Shown here: one piece after another, positions 17,080 to 26,414 of the stretch | Layout of the letters: every line of letters begins with the position of its first letter | Numbering within the stretch: the first letter of the stretch is position 1 | Source: Mayfieldus sp963772265 | Lineage (GTDB): Bacteria > Actinomycetota > Thermoleophilia > Solirubrobacterales > 70-9 | DNA: 64,000 bases | Reading direction: 5' to 3' | Assembly (NCBI GenBank): GCA_963772265.1 | Contig: CAVYWS010000003.1 | Coordinates: 268,040-332,039, forward strand | Notes under the pieces: model-generated | Databases searched by the model: none | What the model was told of the DNA's origin: nothing | What the model saw: only the letters and a program-made list of their open reading frames with translations | Translations under genes and position numbers: made by a program

Positions 17080-19476
17080 TCAGCCTTCGGCCGATGGCTT
17101 GCCCGCTGCCGTGGCGCGGGCGTCGCGGTCGGCGAAGAACGAGTCGTCCTCGATGCTGATGTGGGGAACGGCGCGCTCCAGCAAACCGGGCATCCACCAG
17201 GCCCGGCCGCGCAACAGGACCATCACCGCCGGCACCAGCAGGCAGCGGACCAGGGTCGAGTCGATTGCGATCGCGACCGCCAGCCCGACTCCGAACTCCT
17301 TGACCACGGGGTTGCCGTTGAGCACGAAGCTGGCGAATACGCAGACCATGATCAGCGCCGCCGAGGTGATCACGCGACCCGTGTTGGCGAGCCCGTCGAT
17401 GACCGCCTTCGAGGGCTCTCCGTCCTCGCGGTAGTGCTCCGACATCTGCGACATCAGGAACACCTCGTAGTCCATCGAGAGCCCGAAGAGGATCGCGAAC
17501 ATCAGCAGCGGCACGAAGCTGACGATCGGGATCGCATGGTCGAGGCCGATCAGCTCCGCCCCCCAGCCCTTCTGGAAGACCGCGGTGACGATTCCGTAGG
17601 CGGCCGCAACCGAGAGCAGGTTCATCAGCGCGGCCTTGACCGGGACCAGGATCGACCGGAAGGCGAAGAGCAGGACGATGAAGCTGAGGCCGACCACGAT
17701 CGCGATCATCGAGGGCAGCTTGTCGCTGATCCGGTCGGCGAGGTCGATGTAGCCGGCGGTCTGGCCGCCGACGTAGGCGCTGAGGTCGGTTCCCTTCAGC
17801 GCCTTCGGAATCACGTCGTCGCGCAGGTCGTCGACCAGGTCCACGGTGCGGTCCGATGAGGGCGCGGAGCCGGCGATGACGGTGAAGACGACCGCCTTGC
17901 CCGGCTTGTCCAAGGTCGGAGGCGAGACCGACTGCACGTCCGGCGCCTTTGAGATCTGCTTCTCGAGCTTGGTCAGGTCCGGGTCAGACGCGGGGCTGGA
18001 GGCCTGCTTCTTGTCATCGCTGAGCTTCTGCTGCTGGGAGGCGGTCTGCTGCTGGGCCTGCGCCTGGGCCTGCTGCGGAGTCAGCCCGGACGCCTCCCCC
18101 TCGGCGGCGATCTGCTGCTGCTGGGCGTCGAGCTGCTGCTGCTGCTGGTTGATCTTGTCGAGCTGGGACTGGTCGGGCTGCAGCGGCTTGGCGGCGCTGA
18201 CGGCGATCAACAGGGGTCCGTTGGTGCCGACGCCGAATCCCTTGCGGATCGTGTCGTAGGACTTGCGAACCTGGGTCGACTTCGGCATCGCGCCGTTGTC
18301 CGATTGCCCAAGGGTCAGATCGAGGACGGGCAGCGCCAGCACGATCAGGACCAGCACCGAGACGATCACCGAGGGCCAGGGCCGCCGCGAGACTCCTTCG
18401 GCCCAGCGCAGCCACCCGTGTGGCTCGTGGTCGTCGGGGTGGGTGCGGCCGAGCTGGACGCGCAGCGAGTTGATGCGCGGCCCGAGGGCGCCGAGCATCG
18501 CCGGCAGCAGGGTCGTCGCCGCGAGCACGGCGACGACGACCGCAACCGCCGCCGTGAAGCCGAGCGCGGTCACCAGCGGGATGCCCGCGATTCCCAGCGA
18601 GCAGAGGGCGATCACCACCGTGAAGCCGGCGAAGACGACGGCGCCGCCGGAGGTGGCGGTGGCGCGGGCGACCGACTCGTTGATCTCCATGCCCTGCTTG
18701 AGCTGCTGCTTGTGGCGGGTGACGATGAACAGCGCGTAGTCGATTCCGACCCCGAGCCCGATCATCGTCGCCAGGGTCGCCGAGATGCTCGGCACCTCGA
18801 TCGCGTTCTGGAGCAGCCTGATCACCGAGAGCGCGCAGGCCAACCCGAACACCGCCGAGACGATCGGCATCGCCATCGCGGTCGCGGTGCCGAAGGCGAG
18901 CAGCAGGATGATCACCGCGGCGCTGAGGCCGATCACCTCGCTGATCTCGGTCGAGGGCTTCGAAAGCGCCTGGCCGACGTATCCGCCGACCGACACCTCG
19001 AGCCCGGCCGACCGCGCCGGCTCGGCCGCGTCGAGGATGTTCTGGGCCTGCTCCTCGGAGAGGTCGGCCGGGCCGACGTCGAGGAGCAGCGGCACGTAGC
19101 CGATCGACTTGTCCTTGCTGAGGAAGGCGGCGCCGTCCTGGTCAAGCGGGTTGATGGCCGAGGTCACGTTCGGCAGGTTGCGAAGCCGCTTCACCGCGGC
19201 GTCGACGGCCTTGCTCTTCTCGGCGTCGGTGAGCTTGCCGGTCCTGGCCTCGAACGCCACCGGGTTGTTCCCGTTGGCCTGCTTCGGGAGGTGGTCGTTG
19301 AGAAGGTCGGTGGCGTTGGTGGACCCGGTGCCGGGGAGGGTCAGGTTGTCGTTGGTCTTGTTGCCCGACGCCTGCCCGGCGACGACCAGCGCCACGGTGA
19401 CCAGGAACCAGGCCGCGATCACCGGATAGTGGTGCCGGCAGCAGAAGCGCCCGATGAAGTAGAGAGGTCGCGTCAA
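17080..19476 (-). CDS. MMPL/RND-superfamily lipid or drug transporter
   Basis: 798 residues in the MMPL layout: helix 1 (PVIAAWFLVTVALVVAG), a first porter domain, helices 2-6 with GLGVGIDYALFIVTRH (about residue 245), a second extracytoplasmic domain, and helices 7-12 with FGLSMDYEVFLMSQM near residue 665. These GxxxDY motifs carry the proton-relay aspartates. The second porter domain holds a glutamine-rich, probably coiled-coil stretch (NQQQQQLDAQQQQIAAEGE and QAQAQQQTASQQQ). Substrate unknown; actinobacterial relatives export lipids. Intact. Confidence 0.92.
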   Translation of the reverse strand: MTRPLYFIGRFCCRHHYPVIAAWFLVTVALVVAGQASGNKTNDNLTLPGTGSTNATDLLNDHLPKQANGNNPVAFEARTGKLTDAEKSKAVDAAVKRLRNLPNVTSAINPLDQDGAAFLSKDKSIGYVPLLLDVGPADLSEEQAQNILDAAEPARSAGLEVSVGGYVGQALSKPSTEISEVIGLSAAVIILLLAFGTATAMAMPIVSAVFGLACALSVIRLLQNAIEVPSISATLATMIGLGVGIDYALFIVTRHKQQLKQGMEINESVARATATSGGAVVFAGFTVVIALCSLGIAGIPLVTALGFTAAVAVVVAVLAATTLLPAMLGALGPRINSLRVQLGRTHPDDHEPHGWLRWAEGVSRRPWPSVIVSVLVLIVLALPVLDLTLGQSDNGAMPKSTQVRKSYDTIRKGFGVGTNGPLLIAVSAAKPLQPDQSQLDKINQQQQQLDAQQQQIAAEGEASGLTPQQAQAQAQQQTASQQQKLSDDKKQASSPASDPDLTKLEKQISKAPDVQSVSPPTLDKPGKAVVFTVIAGSAPSSDRTVDLVDDLRDDVIPKALKGTDLSAYVGGQTAGYIDLADRISDKLPSMIAIVVGLSFIVLLFAFRSILVPVKAALMNLLSVAAAYGIVTAVFQKGWGAELIGLDHAIPIVSFVPLLMFAILFGLSMDYEVFLMSQMSEHYREDGEPSKAVIDGLANTGRVITSAALIMVCVFASFVLNGNPVVKEFGVGLAVAIAIDSTLVRCLLVPAVMVLLRGRAWWMPGLLERAVPHISIEDDSFFADRDARATAAGKPSAEG

Positions 19477-19505
19477 CGGTCCATCCCTGCCCGTCCGGCG
19501 ACAGT

Positions 19506-20222
19506 GTGCCGCATCATTCGGTCATCGCGCCGACCAGCCAGACCGCGGAGCTCGAGAAGCTGGCGAGGCGGGTGCATCGCTGCACCCGCTGCCCGCGCCT
19601 GGTCGAATGGCGCGAGGCGAGCGCCGCCAACCCGCCGCGCCGCTTCCGGGGAGAGCGCTACTGGGCCCGGCCGCTGGACGGGTTCGGCGACCCCGCGGCG
19701 CGCGTGGTGATCGTCGGCCTGGCGCCGGCGGCGCACGGCGGCAACCGCACCGGGCGGATCTTCACCGGCGACCGCTCCGGCGACTGGCTGTTCGGCTCGC
19801 TGCACCGGACCGGCTTCGCCAACCAGCCCGAATCGGAGCGCCGCGGCGACGGGCTGCGGCTGCGCGATGCATGGGTCACCGCAGTCAACCGCTGTCCGCC
19901 GCCCGCCAACCGCCCGACCACGGCCGAGCGCGACAACTGCCTTCCCTACCTGGAGCGGGAGCTGGGGCTGCTGGAGAAGGCGCGGGTGCTGGTGGCGCTG
20001 GGCAGCTTCGCCTGGGACGGCGCGCTGCGTGCCGTGCAGGCCCTGGGCGAGCCGGCCCCGCGCCCGAAGCCGCGCTTCGGCCACGGAGCCGAGGCGTCGC
20101 TCGGCCGCTGGACGATGCTGGGCAGCTACCACCCGAGCCAGCAGAACACCTTCACCGGCAGGCTCACCGAGCCAATGCTGGACTCGGTGTTCCAGCGGGC
20201 CGGGGACCTTGCCGCGGGCTAG
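19506..20222 (+). CDS. Uracil-DNA glycosylase, family 5 (UDGb)
   Basis: A [4Fe-4S] DNA-repair glycosylase removing uracil or deaminated bases. 238 residues with motif 1 GLAPAAHGGNRTGRIFTGDR (about residue 78), typical of family 5 because it lacks the polar catalytic residue of family 4, and motif 2 GSYHPSQQNTFTGRL near the end. Cysteines for the cluster are seen in HRCTRCPRLVEWR and RCPPP. Start GTG 19506 is 30 bases from the divergent MMPL start. The 3' end overlaps the opposite-strand membrane-protein gene by 59 bases. Confidence 0.93.
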   Translation: MPHHSVIAPTSQTAELEKLARRVHRCTRCPRLVEWREASAANPPRRFRGERYWARPLDGFGDPAARVVIVGLAPAAHGGNRTGRIFTGDRSGDWLFGSLHRTGFANQPESERRGDGLRLRDAWVTAVNRCPPPANRPTTAERDNCLPYLERELGLLEKARVLVALGSFAWDGALRAVQALGEPAPRPKPRFGHGAEASLGRWTMLGSYHPSQQNTFTGRLTEPMLDSVFQRAGDLAAG

Positions 20223-21228
20223 CCCCGACCTTGCGTTCGATCCCGATCGCGTAGCGCAGGGTCGTCCAGAGCAGCAGATAGAGCCCGAGCCCGAAGACGG
20301 CGGAGAACTCGGACTTGGCGAAGGCAAAGACCTGGGTGACGAAGATCGAGACCAGGACCGAGCGCTCGAACCAGCGGTAGGCATCCAAGCGCTCGCGGGT
20401 GCGGAGCGTGACGACGCCGACCGCCGCGAACAATCCGGAGACCAGCGAGGAGGCGATGCTGAGGATCTCGAGCAGGGAGAGGTGGCCGCGGTCCCCGGTC
20501 ACCAGCGTCAGGGCGATGACCTGGGCCAACGAGGCGATCGCGAAGCCGCAGAAGACGATGCCGATCAGGACCGGGAAGCGCGGCAGCGCGACGATCCGAA
20601 GGTAGAAGTCGCGCAGTCCCAGGATCGCGCGCTCGACCGCGACTGGATCGCGAGCCGGGGCGGCGTCGGCCTCGCGCACCACCTCGCGCAGCGGCGCCAC
20701 CATCGGGTCGCCCTGGTCGGCGAGGTCGAGCAGGTGAAGCGCCCTGCGGCGCTCGGCGACGTCGAGATCGCGGACCGCGGCCTCCTTGACCAGCTCGATC
20801 GCGTTGACCAGGTACTCGAGCTGCGAAAAGCCGCGATGCCGCTGCAGCGCCCGGAACGAGAACCACATCGCGATGAAGATGATGTAGATCATCGCCGCGG
20901 TCGGCTTGAAGAAGTAGTTGACGTCGGAGGTGACGAACTTGCCGAGCTCGTCGATGAAGAACCCGAAGCCCAGACCGCCCACCACCGCGGCCACCTGACG
21001 CGCGGCGCGGGTGATGAAGGAGACCGCGATCACGATCGCGATCATCATCAGCAGCCCGCCCCAGAGCACGTGGGCGATGTGCAGGCCGCCGCCCCCGAGC
21101 TGTGGATAGTTGGTCAGGAAGAGCTGCAGCCGGATGATCAGGACCATCGTCACGGCGCAGACCAGGAATGTGTCGAGCAGCTCGCCGATCTCGACACTGC
21201 GTGCGGCCAATCGGGGCAGCCTGATCAT
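20164..21228 (-). CDS. Conserved integral membrane protein of unknown function
   Basis: 354 residues, family not recognised. The N-terminal part has four helices (LLDTFLVCAVTMVLIIRLQ; LWGGLLMMIAIVIAVSFI; VVGGLGFGFFIDELGKFV; AMIYIIFIAMWFSF). A soluble stretch of about 100 residues rich in charged heptads (NAIELVKEAAVRDLDVAERR) follows, then four more helices. The FIDELGKF segment inside helix 3 is unusual and may be functional. The stop overlaps the uracil-DNA glycosylase 3' end on the other strand. Confidence 0.75.
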   Translation of the reverse strand: MIRLPRLAARSVEIGELLDTFLVCAVTMVLIIRLQLFLTNYPQLGGGGLHIAHVLWGGLLMMIAIVIAVSFITRAARQVAAVVGGLGFGFFIDELGKFVTSDVNYFFKPTAAMIYIIFIAMWFSFRALQRHRGFSQLEYLVNAIELVKEAAVRDLDVAERRRALHLLDLADQGDPMVAPLREVVREADAAPARDPVAVERAILGLRDFYLRIVALPRFPVLIGIVFCGFAIASLAQVIALTLVTGDRGHLSLLEILSIASSLVSGLFAAVGVVTLRTRERLDAYRWFERSVLVSIFVTQVFAFAKSEFSAVFGLGLYLLLWTTLRYAIGIERKVGASPRQGPRPAGTPSPALAR

Positions 21229-21302
21229 CAGCTCACCTCGGCGGGCATCTTGGCAGCGGCCTCCGTCGTCGCCGCTCGGCGCGACGCAATAGCATCGCCG
21301 CC

Positions 21303-21812
21303 GTGGCGGGCGAGCTGAACTCGCGGGCAGCGAAGCGGGCCTCCGAGTCGGCGTCGGTGCTCACCCACTGGATGTCAATTCGGGATTCGAACACCGCCGG
21401 CTTCGTCCACGGCGGCGTCGTGATGCGGCTCTGCGACGAGGCGGCCGGGCTGGCGGCGGTTCGCCATTGCGAGATGCGGATCGTCACCGCGGCGATGGAC
21501 CGGATGACCTTCATCAGTCCGATCATGATCGGCGAGCTGGTCACCTGCCGCGCCCAGGTCAACGCGGCATGGAACACCTCGATGGAGGTCGGCGTCAGGC
21601 TCGAGGCCGAGGACCCGCGCCGGGGCGAGGTCCGGCACGGCTCGACCGCCTACTTGACGATGGTCGCGGTCGACGAGAAGGGCCGGCCGACGCAGGTGCC
21701 CGGCCTGATCGCCGAATCCGAGGACGAGCAGCGCCGCAACCGCGAGGCCGAGCTGCGGCGGGCCAACCGGCTTGCCGAACGCGAGCAGATCCTCAGCGGG
21801 CGGGGCGGCTAG
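21303..21812 (+). CDS. Acyl-CoA thioesterase (hotdog fold, YciA/BACH-like)
   Basis: Hydrolyses acyl-CoA to free acid and CoA. 169 residues, one hotdog domain with NTAGFVHGGVVMRLCDEAAG (about residue 31), the N/D-x-x-G-x-V-x-G-G pattern of this group, and FISPIMIGELVTC. The C-terminus is a charged helix (RRNREAELRRANRLAERE). Start GTG 21303. It is divergent from the membrane protein and upstream of tRNA-Thr. Confidence 0.88.
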   Translation: MAGELNSRAAKRASESASVLTHWMSIRDSNTAGFVHGGVVMRLCDEAAGLAAVRHCEMRIVTAAMDRMTFISPIMIGELVTCRAQVNAAWNTSMEVGVRLEAEDPRRGEVRHGSTAYLTMVAVDEKGRPTQVPGLIAESEDEQRRNREAELRRANRLAEREQILSGRGG

Positions 21813-21867
21813 GCGTGCATCATCGGTGCGGGCGACGACGGATTCCGCGCCTAGAATGAGCCAGTCG

Positions 21868-21940
21868 GCCGGCGTAGCTCAGTTGGTAGAGCACTTCACT
21901 CGTAATGAAGGGGTCAGCGGTTCGAGTCCGCTCGCCGGCT
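21868..21940 (+). tRNA. tRNA-Thr (anticodon CGT)
   Basis: 73 bases: acceptor GCCGGCG/CGCCGGC, D arm AGCTCAGTTGGTAGAGC, anticodon stem CTTCA/TGAAG with loop CTCGTAA (anticodon CGT), T arm AGCGGTTCGAGTCCGCT, discriminator T, CCA not encoded. It reads ACG and complements the GGT isoacceptor at 10356-10428. Confidence 0.97.
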
Positions 21941-21993
21941 TTAGGGGTGTGCCGCGACCGCAGGTCGGCGACCAGCGGCCGCGGCAGAGCTGG

Positions 21994-22518
21994 CTAGGCC
22001 TGACCCGGGTGCGGGGCGTGACCGCGGTTCGCCCAGGCGTGGCCGAGGGCGAGCGTCAGCGCCGCCGCGGCGCCACCCGCGACGAGCTCGGCGATCGCCC
22101 AGCCGTTGCCGGCCAGGTCGATTCTCAGGGCGTTGTCGAGCGAGGCGCTGCCCGGCCCGATCGCGGTGATCGCGAAGACCGCGCCGATCAGCACCAGGTT
22201 GTACTCGTAGCCGCCGTCGGTGGACCAGATGCCGTTCTTGAAGTGGACGGTCGCGATCGCCATCACCATCACGGCGGTGATCGCGGCTGCACCGAGCGGC
22301 GTCAGCAGGCCGAGCGCGATCAGGGTTCCTCCGCCGGCCTCGGCGGTCCCCGCCGCGAGGGCCATCAGCCACCCGGGAGAGAGGCCGAGGTTGTTCTCGT
22401 AGAACGAAGCGGTTGCATCGCGGCCGTTGCCGCCGAACCAGCCGAACAGCTTCTGGGTGCCGTGGCCCACGAACAGCAGGCCGACGACGATTCGGATGAT
22501 CAGAATTCCAAGGCTCAT
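21994..22518 (-). CDS. DoxX-family membrane protein
   Basis: 174 residues with four helices and the DoxX pattern RIVVGLLFVGHGTQKLFGWF at the N-terminus, then AEAGGGTLIALGLLTPLGAA. DoxX-like proteins are associated with redox or thiosulfate handling and oxidative-stress complexes; the exact role of this member is unknown. It is monocistronic and intact. Confidence 0.88.
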   Translation of the reverse strand: MSLGILIIRIVVGLLFVGHGTQKLFGWFGGNGRDATASFYENNLGLSPGWLMALAAGTAEAGGGTLIALGLLTPLGAAAITAVMVMAIATVHFKNGIWSTDGGYEYNLVLIGAVFAITAIGPGSASLDNALRIDLAGNGWAIAELVAGGAAAALTLALGHAWANRGHAPHPGQA

Positions 22519-22689
22519 TGGATGCGTTCCTCCTGCGCAAACTCGGTGTCTGCCGCCCTCCCAGCGGCCCTTACTAAAGATTAGCTACCCGGTCACCCGG
22601 GCCTGAAGACCTCTACGCCCGCCGGCGGGGCGACACCCGGGCGCTTGTGGCATTTGGCTCAGCCAGGCCGGGGTGGCAAACTTGCGGCA

Positions 22690-23139
22690 ATGTCCGTCGC
22701 CCGCGGCCAGGCCCTGATCAACGCCCCGCCCAGCCGGGTCTGGGACCTGGTCGGCGATCCCCGCCGCCATCCCGAGTGGTGGCCACGGGTGATCGAGATT
22801 CGGGGCGAGGTCTTCGACGAGGGCAGCAATTACGCCCAGGTGACCAAGGAGCCGATGGGGCACATCGAGACCGTGATGGAGATCGTGCAACTCGACGATC
22901 TTCGCCAGATCCAGATGCGCTGCACCAAGACAGGCACCTTTGCGAACTGGCTGCTGACCGAGGCCCAGGGCAACACCTTCGTCGACGTCGAGTTCGGGAT
23001 GGACCCGATCCGGGTCAGCGATTGGATCGCCGACAAGACCTTCGCCAAGCTCTACTTCCGCCGCTGGCTAAACCAGTCGCTCGCCGGGCTCGAGGAGGCC
23101 GCGATCGGCGGCGAGCCGGACCCCACCCCCGCCGAGTAG
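22690..23139 (+). CDS. SRPBCC (polyketide-cyclase-like) ligand-binding protein
   Basis: 149 residues with the START/Bet v1-like pattern: ALINAPPSRVWDLVGDPRRH at the start, WWPRVIEI, and a C-terminal helix KTFAKLYFRRWLNQSLAGLE. Such proteins bind hydrophobic ligands or act as cyclases/dehydratases; the ligand cannot be inferred. ATG 22690 begins MSVARGQALI. It converges on the response regulator with a 6-base gap. Confidence 0.82.
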   Translation: MSVARGQALINAPPSRVWDLVGDPRRHPEWWPRVIEIRGEVFDEGSNYAQVTKEPMGHIETVMEIVQLDDLRQIQMRCTKTGTFANWLLTEAQGNTFVDVEFGMDPIRVSDWIADKTFAKLYFRRWLNQSLAGLEEAAIGGEPDPTPAE

Positions 23140-23145
23140 GCGGTA

Positions 23146-23847
23146 TCAGCCCTCGGCGAACTTGTAGCCGACCCCGCGCACGGTGACGACCAGCTCGGGG
23201 CGCTGGGCGTCGCGCTCTACCTTCTGGCGGAGGTTGGAGATGTGGACGTCGCAGGCTCGAACGTCGCCGTCGAAGTCGGTCTGCCAGAGCTCCTCCATGA
23301 TCTGGTGCCGGCGGAAGACTTGGCCCGGGTTTCCGGCCAGCAGGCGCAGGAGCTGGAACTCCGAGCGGGTCAGGTTGATCTGCTGGCCGCGGACGATGAC
23401 CACGTGCCGGACCAGGTCGATCGTCACCGGCCCGGCGTCGATGGTGGTCGTCTCGCTGCGGATCGGCGAGCGGTCGAGCTCGCGGCGCCGCAGCTGGGCG
23501 CGCACCCGGCCGAGCAGCTCGCGGACCGAGAACGGCTTGGTCACGTAGTCGTCGGCGCCGACCTCCAGCCCGACCACCTTGTCGACCTCGGCATCCTTGG
23601 CCGTGAGGATGATGATCGGCACCGCGCTGCGCGCCCGCACCTCGCGGCAGAGATCGAGGCCGCTGCGCCCCGGCATCATGATGTCGAGGATCAGCAGGTC
23701 GAAGGGCATCTCGTCGCTCAGCTTCGACTCGGCGTCGGTCCCGTCGACCGCGGGCGTCACCTCGTAGCCCTCCTGCTGGAGCGCGTAGGTGACCGAGTCG
23801 CGCACCGAGGGCTCGTCGTCCGCGATCAGGATCCGTCCCTCGCTCAT
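23146..23847 (-). CDS. OmpR/PhoB-family response regulator
   Basis: 233 residues: receiver domain with acidic pocket IADDEPS, phospho-acceptor Asp in LLILDIMMPGRSGLDL (about residue 54), threonine in IILTAKD and lysine in YVTKPF; then a winged-helix DNA-binding domain ending VVTVRGVGYKFAEG. Its ATG overlaps the stop of the upstream kinase gene (TGATG), so the pair is a coupled two-component system. Confidence 0.95.
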   Translation of the reverse strand: MSEGRILIADDEPSVRDSVTYALQQEGYEVTPAVDGTDAESKLSDEMPFDLLILDIMMPGRSGLDLCREVRARSAVPIIILTAKDAEVDKVVGLEVGADDYVTKPFSVRELLGRVRAQLRRRELDRSPIRSETTTIDAGPVTIDLVRHVVIVRGQQINLTRSEFQLLRLLAGNPGQVFRRHQIMEELWQTDFDGDVRACDVHISNLRQKVERDAQRPELVVTVRGVGYKFAEG

Positions 23848-25607
23848 CAGGCCACCTGCGCGGGTATCGATTCGGCCGCCGGCAGCCGCACCCAGAAGAC
23901 GCTGCCGTGCCCTTCCTGGGAGGAGGCCCCGATCGTCCCCCCCATCACCTGGACCATGCGCCTGGCGATCGCCAGCCCCAGTCCGAACCCTTCGTGGGCG
24001 AGGGCGCCGCTGGAGCGGTAGAAGCGCTCGAAGACGCGGTCGAGCTCGTCCGAGGGGATGCCGGTCCCGGTGTCGATGACCTCGATCACGATGTCGCCGT
24101 CGCTCTGGCGCCCTCGAAGCACGACGGTCCCGGGGGAGTCGGTGTGGCGCACCGCGTTGGAGAGCAGGCCGATCAGAACCTGGCGCAGGAGCAGGGGGTC
24201 GCCCTCGGCGCCGAGACCCGGCTCGACGTCGAGCCGGACCTCGACACCCTCGCGGACGGGGGTGGCCGCGGCGGCGTCGGAAGCGGCGCTGGATACGTCG
24301 ACGACCTCGGCCTCGCCCTCGGGCAGCGCCTCGACCCGGGCCAGGGTCAGAAGCGACTGCATCAGCCGATTCATTCGCTCGACGTCCTCTGCAAGACGGT
24401 GCAGGAAGTGGTCCAGCGCCTCGGGGTCGTCCTTGGCGCCGGCCTGAAGAACCTCGATCGCCCCCGAGATCCCGGCCAGCGGGTTTCGCAGCTCGTGGGC
24501 GGCGTTGGAGACGAACTCGCGCTCGGCGAGCTCGCGCCGCATCTCCTCGGTGCGATCCCTGACCACGACCAGCACCCCCTGCTCGGCGGGAAGGTCGCGG
24601 GCCTGCAGGGCGAAGACCTGTTCGCCGATTCGCAGCGCCGCGGCTCCCGCCTGGCCCCGCTCGGCGGCGCGGCGGAGGTGGGGGAGCATCTCCGACGGCG
24701 GCCTGCCGTCCGCGGTCGCGAGCTCGGTCGCGGCCCGATTCGAGAACCGCACGGTGCCGTCGTTGTCGACGATCATCACCGCATCGCTGAGCCCGTCGAA
24801 GATCGCCGCCAGGCGGTCGCGCTCGGACGACAGCACCTGGAAGCTGTCCCGAAGGGCGCCGCGCATCTTGTCCAGAGCCCTGGCCAGGTCGCCGACCTCG
24901 TCGCGCCCGGTCATCTGCAGCGGCACGTCGAACGAGCCGGCGGCGATGTTCTCGGCGCTGCGGGCGAGGCGGCGGACTCGGTAGGTGATCACCGATGCGA
25001 CCAGGAACCCGATCAGGATCGCGATGCAGACCCCCACCGCGAGGGCCCGGAGGCTGTCGGAGCGAAGCCGATCGACGGCGCTCTGGAGAACCTCTGCCCG
25101 CGAGTAGCGACCGAGCACTGCACCCCGCACCAGGCCGCCGCGGTACACCGGCGCGGCGACCACGGTCACCCCATCCTGCGCGCTGTGCGTGACCCGGCGT
25201 CCGACCAATGCCGCCTGCAGGTCGTCACTGTCGAAGATCTGCTGCAGCGGGGGCCCGGCGACGCGGGGGGCGACGAGGTCCCCGCTGGCGTCGAAGTACC
25301 AGGCGGAGAAGCCCGTCTCCATCGAGGCCGTCACGACCTCGCGCGGGTTGTCGGCGGTGCCGAGCTGATCCGCGAGGTTGATCGTGCGGCCGACGGCGAG
25401 CTCCTTCGAGCGCTCCTTGAGCACCGTCTCGTTGGAGTCGTGGACGAACAGATAGACGGTGACCGCGGTGATCGCCCCGACCAGCGCGAAGGCGGCGCCG
25501 AGCCAGAGGCGCATGCCGACCCACGGCCGCGGTCGGTCCGGCGCCCGCGGTTGGCGGATCCATCGCCTCATATCCGAGACCCTGGGTTGGCGGATCCCTC
25601 GCGCCAT
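23847..25607 (-). CDS. Membrane sensor histidine kinase (HAMP-PAS-HisKA-HATPase)
   Basis: Partner of the adjacent regulator. After two short basic repeats (IRQPRVSDMRRWIRQPRAPD) come helix 1 (LWLGAAFALVGAITAVTVYL), a periplasmic sensor of about 140 residues, helix 2, and HAMP. A PAS-like domain follows (GLSDAVMIVDNDGTVRFSNR), then HisKA with phospho-acceptor His in SNAAHELRNPLAGISG, and HATPase with N box LIGLLSNAVRHT, G1 IDTGTGIP and G2 GFGLGLAIARR. Start taken as ATG 25607; ATG 25571 (MRRWIRQ) is an alternative, and no strong ribosome site decides. Signal unknown. Confidence 0.92.
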   Translation of the reverse strand: MARGIRQPRVSDMRRWIRQPRAPDRPRPWVGMRLWLGAAFALVGAITAVTVYLFVHDSNETVLKERSKELAVGRTINLADQLGTADNPREVVTASMETGFSAWYFDASGDLVAPRVAGPPLQQIFDSDDLQAALVGRRVTHSAQDGVTVVAAPVYRGGLVRGAVLGRYSRAEVLQSAVDRLRSDSLRALAVGVCIAILIGFLVASVITYRVRRLARSAENIAAGSFDVPLQMTGRDEVGDLARALDKMRGALRDSFQVLSSERDRLAAIFDGLSDAVMIVDNDGTVRFSNRAATELATADGRPPSEMLPHLRRAAERGQAGAAALRIGEQVFALQARDLPAEQGVLVVVRDRTEEMRRELAEREFVSNAAHELRNPLAGISGAIEVLQAGAKDDPEALDHFLHRLAEDVERMNRLMQSLLTLARVEALPEGEAEVVDVSSAASDAAAATPVREGVEVRLDVEPGLGAEGDPLLLRQVLIGLLSNAVRHTDSPGTVVLRGRQSDGDIVIEVIDTGTGIPSDELDRVFERFYRSSGALAHEGFGLGLAIARRMVQVMGGTIGASSQEGHGSVFWVRLPAAESIPAQVA

Positions 25608-25691
25608 TTGAGTCTTTCTTAACACAAAGCTCAACCCGCACGGGGCAGTCTCCCGCCCGGTACCGGCTTCGACACCTGGGAGAATCGGCCC

Positions 25692-26414
25692 GTGCGCACC
25701 CTGGTCTTCATCCCCGCCTGGAACGAGGAGGCGTCGATCGCGCAGGTGATCGAGGGCGTCCACGAGGCGCTGCCAGATGCCGACGTGCTGGTCGTCGACG
25801 ACGGTTCAGGCGACGCCACCGCCGATCGCGCCCGGGCTGCCGGGGCCCGGGTGGCGACGCTGCCCTTCAACCAGGGCGTCGGCGCCGCGCAGCAGACCGG
25901 CTACATCTACGCGCTTCGCGGCGGCTACGAGATCGCGGCCCACCTCGACGGCGACGGCCAGCACCTCCCGACCGAGCTCGCGCGCCTGGTCGAGGAGGTG
26001 GCGGCCGGGAAGGCGGACATGGTCGTCGGTTCGCGCTACCGCGATCGCAGCCTCGCCCAGGAGGACGATTACCAGGCGAGCCGCTCGCGCCGCACCGGCC
26101 AGCACCTGTTCCGGCTCATCGTCAGCCTCTCGACCCGGCAGCGGTTCACCGACACGACCAGCGGCATGCGGGCAGTGAACCGCGAGGCGATGTCGCTCTT
26201 CAGCGAGCACTATTCACCCGAGTTCGCCGAGGTGGAGTCGGTGCAGCGAGCGGTGCTCCAGGGCCTGCGGGTCGAGGAGCTGCCGGTGCGGATGCTGTCA
26301 CGCACCGAGGGCCGCTCCTTCCTCACCCCGCTGCGCTCGGCCTTCTACATCTTCAAGACCCTGGTCGTGCTGCTCGTCGGCCAGTTCCGGCCCCGGGTTC
26401 GGGAGGAGCGCTAG
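25692..26414 (+). CDS. Family-2 glycosyltransferase (dolichol-phosphate-mannose-synthase-like)
   Basis: 240 residues. GT-A fold with FIPAWNEEASIAQVI, the nucleotide-binding VVDDGSGDATADRA and the metal-binding HLDGDGQH, followed by VVGSRYRDRS. It probably transfers a sugar to a polyprenyl phosphate. The start is GTG 25692. The stop is directly followed by the ATG of a DUF2304 membrane protein, the usual partner of such transferases. Confidence 0.9.
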   Translation: MRTLVFIPAWNEEASIAQVIEGVHEALPDADVLVVDDGSGDATADRARAAGARVATLPFNQGVGAAQQTGYIYALRGGYEIAAHLDGDGQHLPTELARLVEEVAAGKADMVVGSRYRDRSLAQEDDYQASRSRRTGQHLFRLIVSLSTRQRFTDTTSGMRAVNREAMSLFSEHYSPEFAEVESVQRAVLQGLRVEELPVRMLSRTEGRSFLTPLRSAFYIFKTLVVLLVGQFRPRVREER

